This document shows, piece after piece, positions 34,501 through 46,000 of a DNA stretch of 64,000 nucleotides. A model generated the notes under the pieces. It saw nothing but the letters and a program-made list of their open reading frames with translations. It was not told where the DNA came from and did not search any database. A program made the position numbers and the translations under genes. This stretch comes from Trichoderma breve (lineage: Eukaryota; Ascomycota; Sordariomycetes; Hypocreales; Hypocreaceae). Position 1 is the first letter of the stretch, and each line of letters begins with the position of its first letter. The stretch is taken from the NCBI RefSeq assembly GCF_028502605.1, contig NC_079234.1:3968001-4032000 (forward strand), given 5' to 3'.

Positions 34501-35959
34501 AACAAAACAAGACAATAACCATATATCACGTCTCCGAGACGATTTGTCTGAGTTTCTTGGTTTAGGTTCTGCTAGCAAAGACGGTGAACCCATCTTGACT
34601 CATGAAGCTGGCACTGGCGGTGTGGCATCACCCCATATTGGCCTATCAGCAAATACCCTCGTCCAAGGCAGTCATGGAAAACACTTCCCACAAGTCTTGT
34701 ATCGAATGGCTCTGGCTGCGGTGAACATATTGGACACTGCTATTGCGACCAATGACAGGCAGCTAGTCAGGTTGATTACAAACACATGGGCCGAAGCACT
34801 GAACAATCTCGTCTCCCATCCTGGGTTGGGAGAGCCAGTATTGGAAATGGCAGTCCAGAGGCGTGCAAACGAGCTCAAGAGACACCTTTTGAACGAACAC
34901 CTAAGTTTGAAACGAAAGTCCCAAAAAGCAGAGACTTCTGTTCTGCCTGGCATTGAACTGCTTTTGGTAGCCGTTGAGCGCGGCAAAAATTTCAGGCACT
35001 TGTCCCTTGTTATCTGTAAGCTCTGGATGATTGCAATGAGTGACTTAGTAGGGCATCTTGGCAAGGCAGGAGAAGCACCGATGCAGGAACTAATTCGCAT
35101 ACTTGCGGAGCGATTGTCGGTAGCAGTCAAGGCTGAAGATCAACTCAATGCTGAAGTTTGTGGACAGGCTGGTATTGAGCTCCTGAGAGCGGCAGCGTTG
35201 AGTCCGAGGCCAAGATTGCTATCCAGATTCAGTGAGAAACTGGCGATAGAACTGGGAGCAAGTCTTGTGGAAAGCATGGATTCCATGGTTGACAAGATTA
35301 CAAACATGAGGTGTGAAGAATACCAAAGCTGCTGCAAGTATTCGGAACATGATGAAGCTCTTGGCCTTACGCTTGCAGGTCTGGGAGTACTATGCACAGT
35401 TATCAAGCAGGGTACCGACTCTGTGACATCTAAGTTGCTGCCTTTTATTGAATCAAGGTTCGAAATGGCTCGAGAAGCTCATTTGGATCGCCACGCATCT
35501 ACTAGTAATGAAATTCCGGTTCGCTACCTAGAGGTTATCTTTGATGCTACTGTCGACCTGTTTGCAGTAACTGAAGAGATACAGCCTGGCAGCCTGAGGA
35601 CTTTGGCCTTGAAAATTTTTGCCTTTTTGGGAGTCAAATCAAGCAACTACCAGCAACGCGTTATAATGCTTGTCTTTCAACGCTTTACAGAGGCTGTTCG
35701 AATCGTTAACCCTACTGAGCAGAGAAAACAAGTACTTCGGATTGCTAGGACTATTCTCGCTTTCGCAGATGCTGATATGGGTACCAACGAGAGGAGTCTC
35801 ACTGTTAGGCTAAACCTTAATCAAGTAACTTCGGGGCATTTAGCTAAGTTTTTACCGACCATTGTAAAGATAGAGGAGCTGGCTGGATACAAACAAGTCA
35901 TTGAGTATCTAAAGAAGAAATTGGAAAACACAGAAGAATGTAAAGACGGGAAAATATAA
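31543..35959 (+). CDS. NACHT-ankyrin NLR-like protein
   Basis: Five exons: 31543-31588, 31640-31810, 31860-31884, 31950-32531, 32584-35959 (1399 residues). The first intron (51 bp, no frame change) is less certain than the others. A 25-nt exon encodes the heart of the P-loop; the spliced frame reads LLWLYGSPGCGKSILMS (~residues 65-81), followed by a Walker B-like stretch (DIYMVIDALDQLP) and AISSRH sensor-like segment, the order of fungal NACHT ATPases. Residues ~555-825 are six to seven ankyrin repeats (EGHTPLHYAARYGNFQAVKLL, split by its turn, is the best). Residues ~826-1399 are helical with no known domain. There is no N-terminal effector (HET, PNP, Goodbye, sesA): only ~60 residues precede the P-loop. 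Such STAND proteins work as oligomerising switches in fungal non-self recognition. A relic of a second copy lies at 38085-38275. Confidence 0.85.
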
Positions 35960-36470
35960 GGATGCTAGATCTTGATGATAAACGATTTGCGGCGAGTGGT
36001 TCTTTCTTTGTGAAAACACTGTTTCTAGAGTAGCTCTTCAGTGTATACAATCTGCGTGAAAATAATAGTGCATCTCTTTTATGCACTGTTTTTAATTGTC
36101 AAACTCGTAGCAGCTCTGGGTTTTTCTTCTACATATTCGGGTGGATAACTATTGAACCTGGCTACGTATGTCTAAATGGCGGAAGAGATTTAAATGACAC
36201 ATGTTCGTTATGAACAGCGTTAGGCTGCGCTTTACGCCAAGGAAAGGTTCATGCATCCTAGGCCTCTTAACTCTCCGGAACAGGTTAAACCGATAACGTG
36301 CCCAAAGCGTCAGCGCCCTCACTCGAATATTGCATACATTCTAGGCTTCCATGAAGGATCCGTCCAACGCAACAAATGAACCATATTAAAAGCCAGCTTG
36401 CCCCAACGAGGAGGAGGTTCATCGCTGACATACTCACAAAGCCGATTGACTGTCACGAATACAGATCAAG
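35960..36470. other. NLR 3' flank and promoter of the leucine-rich-like gene
   Basis: The first ~85 bp carry copy 2 of the duplicated flank. The remainder is the presumed promoter of the gene at 36471. No coding frame is supported. Confidence 0.5.
35971..36043 (+). repeat. Duplicated NLR 3'-flank segment, copy 2
   Basis: Direct repeat of 30461-30532, located 12 bp after the NLR stop codon. It shares the identical core TGTTTCTAGAGTAG and similar sequence on both sides. It is probably the NLR 3' UTR. Confidence 0.7.
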
Positions 36471-37876
36471 ATGAGCCTCTTGAATGCCCCGTTGCAGTCT
36501 TACTTCCACTCATTCGTCCAGCATACTTATGAATTACTGACACCGATCGTAACCCATAGTAAAATTCCAATCTTCATCAAGGATATTGACCATCCATGGA
36601 TCAACGAAAACTTGCAATGGCTGGAGAATCGTGACGACCCATTCAAAGAGCTGTGCGACCCGAGTTCCGAAATTTATAGAGGAATTGATGGCCGCGTGTG
36701 TCCATCTGATCTCTTTAACCGGCTGGTAGTTGACAACAATAAGTGGGGGATTGAGAGGACGCCTTGGAGAAATGCTCGAGAACGGTTGCTAGAAATGAGG
36801 GACTGTCCCATGGCTCTCGACTCGGTTAAACATCTCCACGTAGACATCTACGTCAGCAGCGGGGAATACGGACTCAGATATGATTCACCGAATCCGGGAG
36901 ACGAAATACCCGAGCTCTTTGCAGATGTCCTGACTTTGATGCACAATTTGGAGCGAATAGACTGGGGTATTTCTGCGGTGTCTGCCAATTACTTTGAAAG
37001 TGTCTTCTCAAAAAGAAACCTTTCACTCCCGTCGGTCAATCACCTCGTTCCAAGCCAGTCTTCCTTCTATCTCATCCCCATGTGTCCGAACCTACGAGCC
37101 TTGGAAGCCACGGCATCCAGAAGCGACCAAGGATCCTTTATCGAGAGCACTTCTAAAGTGCCGTCCATTCGATCTCTCAATTTTCAAGCTGTACATAGAT
37201 GGAGCGAGCCCCTACTGTCTGGTAAGTTGCAACGCACGGACATGGAGACTCAGTTTATAATGAATATCTAGATCTACTCAGAGCCATGCCGAACCTCGTT
37301 TCCCTCTCTTTAAGAGGAAGAATTGGTGAGGGTGAGTATAGCGACGAAAGCTTTCACTACGTGGAAGTAGACAAAGAGAAACTACAAATGGTGAAAAACA
37401 ACCTCGGTCTTGAGCCCGATGATATCGTCATCATCAAACGACCCAACGACCCATACCTCAAGGTAAGCATTCAAGATTAGGGCAAGATCTTTTACAACTA
37501 ACACACGTAGACTTTTCTTCGTGAACTTGTCGGCTACCCAAATATAAGACACCTTGACCTTCCTTATTCAGCAGATTTATCTTTGGGATTCGATGGGGGT
37601 CCCTGGTGCGGTAATGCGTATTTCGGGCCGGACGGACGAGCTTATCATCGCAGGGTGTTACAAGAAGGGGCAGAGACAGATGAGAAAGCGGCAAGAATAG
37701 CTTTATCTGTCCTACCACATTTGGAGAGTATATCAATTGGAGGATGGACTCCCCATATGACCAAAGAAGATGGGAACAAAGTGGTTTTTGAATGGCCATG
37801 GACCGGGAGAATGGAGGAATGGTTGCTAGAGCAAGTCCCCGACGTATCTAAGGATGACCCATTTTATGATTCCTAA
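36471..37876 (+). CDS. Leucine-rich-repeat-like (F-box-type) protein
   Basis: Three exons: 36471-37221, 37272-37462, 37511-37876 (435 residues); introns of 50 and 48 bp, donors GTAAGT and GTAAGC. The translation has irregular leucine-rich units typical of fungal F-box/LRR proteins: VKHLHVDIYV, LTLMHNLERIDWGI, MCPNLRALEATAS, VPSIRSLNFQAV, MPNLVSLSLRG, YPNIRHLDLPYS and LPHLESISIGGW. The first 40 residues (SYFHSFVQHTYELLTPIVTH) do not show a clear F-box, so the N-terminus may be diverged or the gene may lack it. The function is unknown; F-box members recruit substrates for ubiquitin ligases, and LRR-only relatives are common beside NLR genes. It lies between the NLR and an NLR relic on the same strand. 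Confidence 0.68.
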
Positions 37877-38084
37877 ATTGATAAAAATACACTCATTGCA
37901 GATTCGAGCAGAGGAGATTTTCCCATAGATAGAATAGTCATATAAATTGGGACTAAAGCGTTTTTGGATCTGTAAACTGGGATTGAGGTTACTATTGAGC
38001 GTTGAATGTAGGACGAACGGCGACTGCCGCTCATATTGAAGCGAATTGCTGCTTACAGGAAAAATGAACAGCCCAAGACTCAGA
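37877..38084. other. Spacer before NLR relic
   Basis: AT-rich spacer between the leucine-rich-like gene and the NLR relic. Nothing is recognised in it. Confidence 0.4.
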
Positions 38085-38275
38085 CCAGCAATGAACCGTT
38101 CTTGCTTTCACAGATGCTGACAAGAGGTAAATCTTACTGTTATGCTGGCACTTAGTTAAGTAACTTTGAGACATTTGGCTGATTTATTATCGATTATTTC
38201 AGAGATAGAAGAGCTCGCAGGATATGAAGAAGTCATTGAGTATCTGAAGATGGGATGAAATAAAGATGGAAAATG
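38085..38275 (+). pseudogene. 3'-terminal relic of a second NLR paralogue
   Basis: This segment aligns with the extreme 3' end of the intact NLR gene (about 35750-35955). From 38157 the match is gapless for over 90 bp, and the frame is still open to a TGA at 38256-38258: it reads VTLRHLADLLSIISEIEEL then AGYEEVIEYLKMG, against the end of the NLR VTSGHLAKFLPTIVKIEEL and AGYKQVIEYLKKK. Upstream, TTGCTTTCACAGATGCTGA matches the NLR TCGCTTTCGCAGATGCTGA, followed by a small deletion. The rest of the gene is gone. Most differences are transitions, as expected for RIP or simple decay. Confidence 0.75.
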
Positions 38276-41200
38276 GAAGATATCAACAGACAAGTGAGAG
38301 AAATAAAGATGATTCATGTTCCATCCGTAGAATATGTCTATTTAGAGGGCAGTCTTCTATATAGAATGTTCGATACTTAGGTATATAGATAACGGTATGT
38401 ACACACCTTACTACTTCAATGAATGATCTATAAGCACTCTCACTAAATGAACTGTATGGAAAAGACGTGACATATGAAATAGAAAGGAGGACTTCCTACG
38501 GGACTTACGCTCTAGCATATCTAGATAGATAAGACTGGAATTCATTCCCGTATATACGAAACTCGAGAGGAACGCTCCCAGATCTCACTACATATAACTC
38601 GTACCCAGAGACCGGGGCGTAGCTCTCCTCAAACCAGCTATTACAGCTTTACTAAACCTCTTGATTATAAATAACTTCCATAACTCGTATACAAAGAAAG
38701 AACTCATCACAAGGGACGTCAGATAAGAGTATATTTCACACACATAAATTCCACTACCAGACACAGTCTCTCATGGGATGGGATTTTGATCCTTGTCAAG
38801 TCCTCTCTGCATTTGATATCATCGACGCAAAGCAAGATAACCAATTACAAGATTCAGAAACTCGCCGGCATATCACATCCAATGTTAAAAGACATCATGA
38901 GAACCACGATTTAGCTCAATACAACCTCCCTAGACAAGCTTCACTCCAGTTTCTGCAAACCATGTCGTCGTGAAAAAAACCACCATGACTCGCTACTTCG
39001 CATCATGTAGCACACTCGTGACCAGTCCAAGATGCATAAACCGCAACGCTACCACAACATATCCATGCCTAGTCTCCCAGGACCAAGTTGCCCGACGCTG
39101 TCAAACTCGACATCCTTCAGCGGTCAATATGCACCTTCGAAAGCCACATCCCGCTTTCGACAAGTCGTCCAAGGCGCCTCCTCCACTTCCAGGCCCATAT
39201 CCGGCCCCGGCCCCCATCACGACATAGTACAGTTAGATACGATACGAGTTGCAAATAGGCCCAGTATTGGACACACACCGCCTCTCTTGATGCATTCACA
39301 CCAACTCTTTTTTTCTCGGCCGATGCTACTGCCGCCACCACCACCTCACTTTTCGTCCATATAACCGGGCATGGCAAAAGCCGGCACATCACTCATCTCC
39401 CCATCTCCCCATCCCATCCCCCCAGACACACTTTTGACTTATGTCGGGTCTCAGTGGCCAACCCTTTTTCTACTTTGGCCATCACCTGCCAAACATCCGT
39501 ATTGCTGGCCCCTTTCTGAGTCAAGTTTAGTCCTATATATACATTCACCGTCGACGCTATATTAGTCTTCCTCGAACTTACTTACACAAAGCCCTTCTAC
39601 CTCTCTCACGGCGCCATCCACTCTCGCCCCCAGCTTCATAGCTCTCCCGTCCCCAGCTTTCACAACTTACTAGTTCAAGTTCATTCAGCTGTATAAGCTC
39701 CAGCTCCCCCTTTGGGCCGACCCGACAAAGAGCAAGCAAGCTGAACAAGAGATTCCCTTCCGGTCCATTTTCTCAACCTCTCCGCCCATCCACCCAATCA
39801 CGCCCCATCTCCGCCCTCCTTTCGCTGCACAATCCGGCCGGGCCTCCACACCGAGTTTCCCGCGTGGTCTCCCGGGTGACTTTTTCTGTCGTCCGAAAAA
39901 ACAAAAAAAATGGAGGGGGAGGGCGTGTGCATTTCGTCTTCCCACCCTTGCGAATATCCCGCTTTTATTTCTCTCTTACTCTCTTTTTACGGCATCGTCT
40001 AGACTGCTAGTAACCTTGACGTGCCGTGCCTTGCTTCTGGGTGCGGTCCATGTAATGTAATGTACGTGTGTGTGTTTATGTATGTAATCCGGGCAAGGGG
40101 ACGTGCGTTACATGCGACATGTTACATGCTGCTTCTCAGTCTCTTCAAGTTTACGGGCGCGAGGTGTGAGTATCAGTGTGAGTGGGCATGGTGTTTGTTG
40201 GGGGAATAGCCGGGCTTGACATTTTATTTTGGCTTGGACCAGGAACAGAACACATGCTTTTCTGAGAAAATAGAAGAGGGACAAAAAAAATCGAGATGGT
40301 GGGTTAGGTAAAAGCTGAGACCTGGCCAAGAGAGGAAAATTCTGTTTCATCACGAGAACGGTTTTTAGCCGGTGCCGAACCTGATTTATTGAGACATTCG
40401 GCTCGCCCTGAAGTTATCGCGCCCGTGATCGCAACCATACATTTTATATCTTCGCACATTTTCATTGCGTTCGTGATGTTATTTCTTCATCGTCCCTCTG
40501 ATTGACCGCATTCATTACTTTCTTCTTTTTTTCTCTATCCTGTCTACTATCACAAGTCTTCCTCGGTAAGAAATATAATCGCGCATGTCGGCTCCAGTCG
40601 CATCCATAAACCGCTCAGTCGCAAAGCCATAATACGGCAACTTTTATCCTATAAATTAAAAACATAAATCTCTAGGCAAATCCACACAGAAACATCAACT
40701 CTTTTCCCACAAAAAAAATAAGAAGAATACCCATCCTCTCCGGCACCCTGTCCTTCTTCTTCATCCCTGCTCGAATTCCCCTGGTCCCCATATACTCGCA
40801 TGCGCCCACTCACACTCATTTCGCCCGCCTCCAGCCTATCGTATCCCCAGACTCGGTCCACGAAGACCAGGATTCAAGCATCGTTGCCAAAACATGGTGT
40901 CTCGCCTCTTGTTCCTACTGGCGGCACCGGGCCCGCTTGCTTTGACGTAACTGGCAGCTTCGTAGAAACTACACATTTTATCGATAAGCCCGGTCTTGCA
41001 TGGTGCATTTTGGAACTGCATGATGCATATGCAAAATGCATCCTTCGTCACAAGGGGGTGGGATGGATGGATGGGAGAATGGGATAGGAGAGACGGGCGC
41101 CCGAGGGAGGGTTGCGGTTGTGGCCAGGTGAGCCGGTTTAGCCAAACTAATCGTTGTATTTCTCTATTCTAGGAAGAGTAGTCTTCAAGGTCGATCACTT

Positions 41201-41888
41201 GTGAAAAGAAAATGGAATGAAGTTATAGATACAGTAGTAAGAAGAGTAAATCGTGGACATTCACACGTTGAGATGGACAAGTGTGGCGACCAAGACTCGG
41301 TGGAATAAAACACTAACACTCCACTGCTTATTGCACCCAGACCACCTCGATTCTGTCACCATGCAGCCCTTGGCCCGTCAAAGTGTAATAAGTAAATGAA
41401 GGGGCGTGTATACAAGCACGAGAGCGGGAGAAAAAAAGTGCGCAGTTGCATGTTACGATATGTGCTCGCAAGTATAATACTCCAAGAAAAAAAACTCCAC
41501 TGATATTCATTATCGGGTATTATATGGTATCATAAATCTCATAGTATACAAGAAAAAGTTTCCAAAAAGGAAATAAAAAAAATAAAAAAAAAAAAATCAT
41601 CGCTTGCTTGTCAAAAATTCCAAATGCCAACCACATGTGTTCTGTTGTTATTCCAAATGCCTTTTTTTGTTCTTTTTCGTTTCTTTTTTACTTTTGAATA
41701 GATGGCTTTTTTTTCCACCTCCAAGTAATACAGGCAATATGCTCAAGTCATGCAAAAAGTAGTTCGTATCAATACAAAGGAAAAGAAGTAAAAAGAAAAA
41801 GGAAAGGATGTCAATGTGTAAAGTCAAAGACAAAAGAGTGATGCGCGGGAATAGAGGATGGCGCTAGGAGATCGTCATCCGACTTCCT
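38276..41888. other. 3.6-kb gene-poor stretch
   Basis: No gene is supported. The stretch holds AT-rich DNA (38.3-38.7 kb), C-rich polypyrimidine DNA (39.2-39.9 kb) and T/A tracts (about 41570-41600 and 41660-41720) next to the 3' end of the minus-strand gene. Several short frames (60-110 codons, for example 39032-39364) read as low-complexity Pro/Ser/His and are probably chance. Confidence 0.45.
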
Positions 41889-43034
41889 TTACTCCCATCG
41901 ATAACCGCCGTCATCGTAGAGCACGCGGTCGCGGTGGCGACGGCCGCCGGAGCCGATGGTGGAGCGGCGTCGCGGCCTGATGCGCTCGGCAAGACGCTGC
42001 CGCTGGGCCTCGTCTTCCTCGCGCTGGTCCTGCTTGCGGGCAATGTCGCGAGCCTTCTCCTCGCGGCGCTCCTCCTCGAAGCTCATGCGCCTGACACTGT
42101 CCGTCAGCTTCTTGACATCGTCATCGCCAACAGCTGCGGTGGTCTTGAAGGAGGAGGCGCGGATGGGGGCGGGAGGCATCGGCACGGGCGGGCGCTTGTT
42201 GATCTCAGCGTTGGCCTTTGCAATGCGGAGGCGGATGCGGCGCTGTCGCTCCTCTTCCTCATCGCGCTGCTTGTCGGCCCGTCGCTCCTCCCGCTCGCGT
42301 CGGTGTCGAATGGTCTCCTCCTCGTTGGCGCTGCTCCGTCCGTGGCTGTCGCGGGAGCTGGTGGAAGAGTGGCGATCATGCTTGGAAGAAGAGCGGGCTG
42401 CGGGAGGGATTGCCTCGACTACTTCGACCTGGATGCGAGGTCGCTCCACACGCTCATTGCGCTCAACCCGCTCATCCCGAGGAACCCGGCCATCGACAAT
42501 GATGGGCCGGCGGGAGAAGCTAGAGCCAGAGTCGCGGGGTGAAGAGCCGTAGACAGAAGGAGAGGCAGAAGCATGGGCGGAGGCATTGGGCGAAGGCGGT
42601 GCGCTGGGGAAGTTGAAGGCAGTAGGAGGAGTTCGTGGGGTGGGCGGGCCTTCAACTAGAACGATGCGCTCGCGCCGTGATCCATCGCGGCCAAGGTCAT
42701 ATACTTTCTGTCCGTTGATGTAGAGGCTGGCAGAGCGGCGCCGTGAGCTCGAGGTGCTGCGACGCGATCGGTCGGACTCGTCGCCGGAGCGGTAGTTTGG
42801 TGTGCCAGATCGCGGGCTGTAAGTGGGCGTGGGCGGGAACTGGCTGACGAAGGGAGAGCTGGGCGAGGTGCCGAATGATGCCTCTGAGTGCTGGATGTAC
42901 TGGTTGGGGTGCTGGAAGACGACGTTGTTGGAGCAGACCTTGCCCTGCCGTGATGCAGAGCAGAAGACGGGCTGGCGAGACTGTTCCTTGTGGCCGTCTG
43001 AGTAGACGTAGGTGTATACGTTGGTGGTGCACAT
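41889..43034 (-). CDS. Arg/Ser-rich hypothetical protein with Cys-bearing N-terminus
   Basis: Intronless minus-strand frame. The start at 43034 (MCTTNVYTYVYSDGHKEQ) is chosen because this opening is conserved in a family of filamentous-fungal proteins I recognise but cannot name; an ATG 132 bases upstream (43166) is in frame but adds a low-complexity Thr/Ser/Arg stretch. The protein is 381 residues. The N-terminal ~50 residues carry spaced cysteines (CTT, FCSASRQGKVC), possibly a small metal-binding or disulfide unit. The rest is disordered-looking: Pro/Ser/Thr-rich (80-230), then Arg/Glu charged helix with RRREREERRADKQRD-like stretches (~265-375). The function is unknown. It is surrounded by long non-coding DNA on both sides, often seen for regulated genes with long leaders. 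Confidence 0.72.
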   Translation of the reverse strand: MCTTNVYTYVYSDGHKEQSRQPVFCSASRQGKVCSNNVVFQHPNQYIQHSEASFGTSPSSPFVSQFPPTPTYSPRSGTPNYRSGDESDRSRRSTSSSRRRSASLYINGQKVYDLGRDGSRRERIVLVEGPPTPRTPPTAFNFPSAPPSPNASAHASASPSVYGSSPRDSGSSFSRRPIIVDGRVPRDERVERNERVERPRIQVEVVEAIPPAARSSSKHDRHSSTSSRDSHGRSSANEEETIRHRREREERRADKQRDEEEERQRRIRLRIAKANAEINKRPPVPMPPAPIRASSFKTTAAVGDDDVKKLTDSVRRMSFEEERREEKARDIARKQDQREEDEAQRQRLAERIRPRRRSTIGSGGRRHRDRVLYDDGGYRWE

Positions 43035-46000
43035 TGTGTCCGATTTGCGGCGGATGAATGTGCGCGTCGTACGCTGTTGAGTTGGTGGTGAGCGAGAGAG
43101 CAAGAGTCCTTGCGATGGCAAGGCGTTCGAGTGAGCGCCGAAGCTGGTCTTTTTGTGTGTGGTCAAGTGTGGTGCGATGGCTATTCTTGTTCAAAGACGA
43201 CTCCGATTATGGAACGTGTTGTTGTTGTTCCTGTTGTTGGTTGGTGTAAGGATGAAAGAGAAGATGCAGCAAAAGGTGGGTATGAAGAGCCTTTTGTACA
43301 AAGTGTGTGTTCAATGTCTGTCTCTCTTTGATCCTTGTCCGGAATGCAATGCAATACAATGTAGTAGTAGTAGGAGTAGTAGTATAAAGAACTTGTGGGG
43401 TTGATGTGCGTTTGTTGCCTGGAAATGCTGGATCGAGAACGAGGTGAGGGTGCATCGCAGACTTATAAAGACAAAGCGATGGGAGTGCGTGAGAAGGGAC
43501 AAGACCTTGGCCGCTTTTGGCCGTCGTGTCCCTGTTTCACACGCCCCCTCCACTCTCCTTGTCCAGCCATATCGAGTCTCGACAAGAGTCCTGCACCTGA
43601 ACCCCTGCCGTCTTTCCGCTTTCTGCCTACTGGCAACATGGGGAGTGGGCTTCCTCCCCGGCGAGGCATGTGAGGCATCTTCAGAGCGCTAGCGAGTCTA
43701 AGGGCTTCTCCGATGACTCCCTTCCTGTTCGTCCCCAGTGTGGATGCGCAGCAGCAGCAGCGAAAGAGAGGAAGCCAGTCCAATAGCGGAGCGGCTGAGC
43801 GTCCATAGCCACGGACGGTGGGTTTTTGGTCTTCGCAGTTCCTGAGCGGCCAGCCAGAAGGGGGAAGGGCAGTTGAACGGAATGAATTGATGCTTGCTCA
43901 AAGCGACCGATGCGAGTGAGTGAGGTCAGAGGTACAGTAGACTAGAGTAGATGCTACCAGATTGCAAAGGTACACCCAGGCTGCCGCCAATTCTGGCATC
44001 TCATCTAGATCGAATCGAGAGAACCAGAAGAGGGAGCCAAACGATGCTTTGCTCACGGCCATTGCATCGTCGCAGGCTGCAGAATTTCGAAACGGCAGGG
44101 CGCTGAAAATAGCAGCACAGACGGCCTCCCGAGAATATTCTGCTGCATCTGCGCTTATTCGAAACGCACGCTGTTGGCCAATGGCAGCGACCGGCAGCGG
44201 CTGAAAATACCGTCAAATTGAATTGACAGATGGCAGAGACGCGCCTTGCCTGGGCGGCTGATGAAGCTGGCCATGCAATGCAAATTCGGATCCTGCACAA
44301 AGATGCGATTCTAGCCCTACCTTGAACACCGAAGCCAAAGCACCATCCTCACAATTGGCCAACGGGCGACGGCGGTCCAGGCCGAAGATGCGATGCAGAA
44401 CACACTGACGCACGTCTCGGATCGCGGGTGTCGACGGGGGATTGACTCATTCAGTTCGGTCCAGAAACCGCACTGACTATGCCGTTAGCAGCAGACCTGC
44501 CTGCCTGGCAGTAGCTTCGTCGCATCGATTTGATTTCGTACAGTAGCAATTGATCCATCCAGTTTTCGTATTAGCATCAGCAGTAGCATCAGCAGTAGCG
44601 CCAGAGTCTTCTGGTGATGTCTCTCTGCCTGGCATTAGCATCGCATTAGCAGGGCATCAACCTCACCTGCATCGAATCGACCAGCAGCAGCAGTAGCTTC
44701 GACCTTCGGGGATCGGCGCGATTGAAGCGATGCCCTCTGGGATTGTGGACAGCCACAATTCAATTTGAAGCTTGGAGTCCTAGATGGTGGAGAGCGGGAC
44801 ACGCCGGGCAATGGCGTCGGTCCGCATCTAGGCGGTCCTTGTTAGCGCCCTCCGCACAGCGACCGCCAGAGCACTAACAGCGACCGCTGCAAATGCTGCA
44901 AGGGCATGGACGCCATCATGCCCGTCATGTCATGTCAGACCTCCACTGAAGACCACTAAAACCCAGGCTCCTGCTTAACTGATTTTCAGCCGCCTGGGCT
45001 GTGCTGCCTGCCCCAAGTCCACTGGAAAGTCGCCCAGTTTTTGTGGCCCCTCGCTAAGACCCTGCTGGGCCCTACGCTAAGCCGCTTTGGAGCCAGCCAC
45101 AAAGCCACGGACCATGCGCCACACCTCCAGGAGATTGCCGGCTGTCGGCGACACCACCTGCTGCAACACACAATCTTCATCTTCACCTTTCACTGCCTCA
45201 CTCAATGATGCTTGTTTGTATGCTAGCAAGAGGCAACCAGAGGGAGATGGTGATGCATCGATGGCGACACCCGATCGCGACATCCCCAACTCTCCGCGTT
45301 CACAGCCTCGCTGACGTGCAGGCATTTGTCCGAAGAGCCTCATTTTTCTCTCCTCCTCCCCCCAACCTACCTAGTTCGGTTCAACAATATTTGCCATCAT
45401 GACGATATCGCGGCAAACCAAGGCAAACCACCAAGAATCATCGTCATGGCAAAGCAAAGCAGAAGAAGTCCTAGACACGCTACACGGGCCCTGCTACGCA
45501 ATCGCCAGACTAGCGACGACTGTCAACTACCGGGCTAGCTGAGAGGGAAAACAGTCATGGGACGTGGTCCTGCATGCCCCATCCACCCACAATCGGCCAT
45601 GGGCAATGACACACTCGCTACCGCGTCTGCCTATCCAATATGCGAAGCCCAGCATCTTATCCAGGCGACATCATTAGTCAACAAGCGCTATCGCTTCGGG
45701 TCCGATGCTGCTAGTCTCGCTCTTCTCTCTCACGAGTCTCACCGCGGTGACGCACAACTGCTGCCGGACTCTTTTTGCATTAGTCCGCATGACCACGGCG
45801 ATCCGAGTGCCTACGTACTTTCGTGTGTGTGCTCCGTTTGAGTATCAAGGCAAGGACAGAGATGCTGTTCAAAGTGGCGAGTGGGTGCGGGTTCCAGCAG
45901 TGGAGAGGCCACCATGGATGGCTTCTATTGGCTTGTGGCTGTCACCACCAGGTTAGACTTGTGGGATTGATATCAGGCATGTCAAAGATGGCAACGACAT

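Noticed and set aside
41934..42552. Two ~200-codon plus-strand frames
   Set aside because: They are antisense to the Arg/Ser-rich gene and arise from its G/C-rich codons; no domain is seen.
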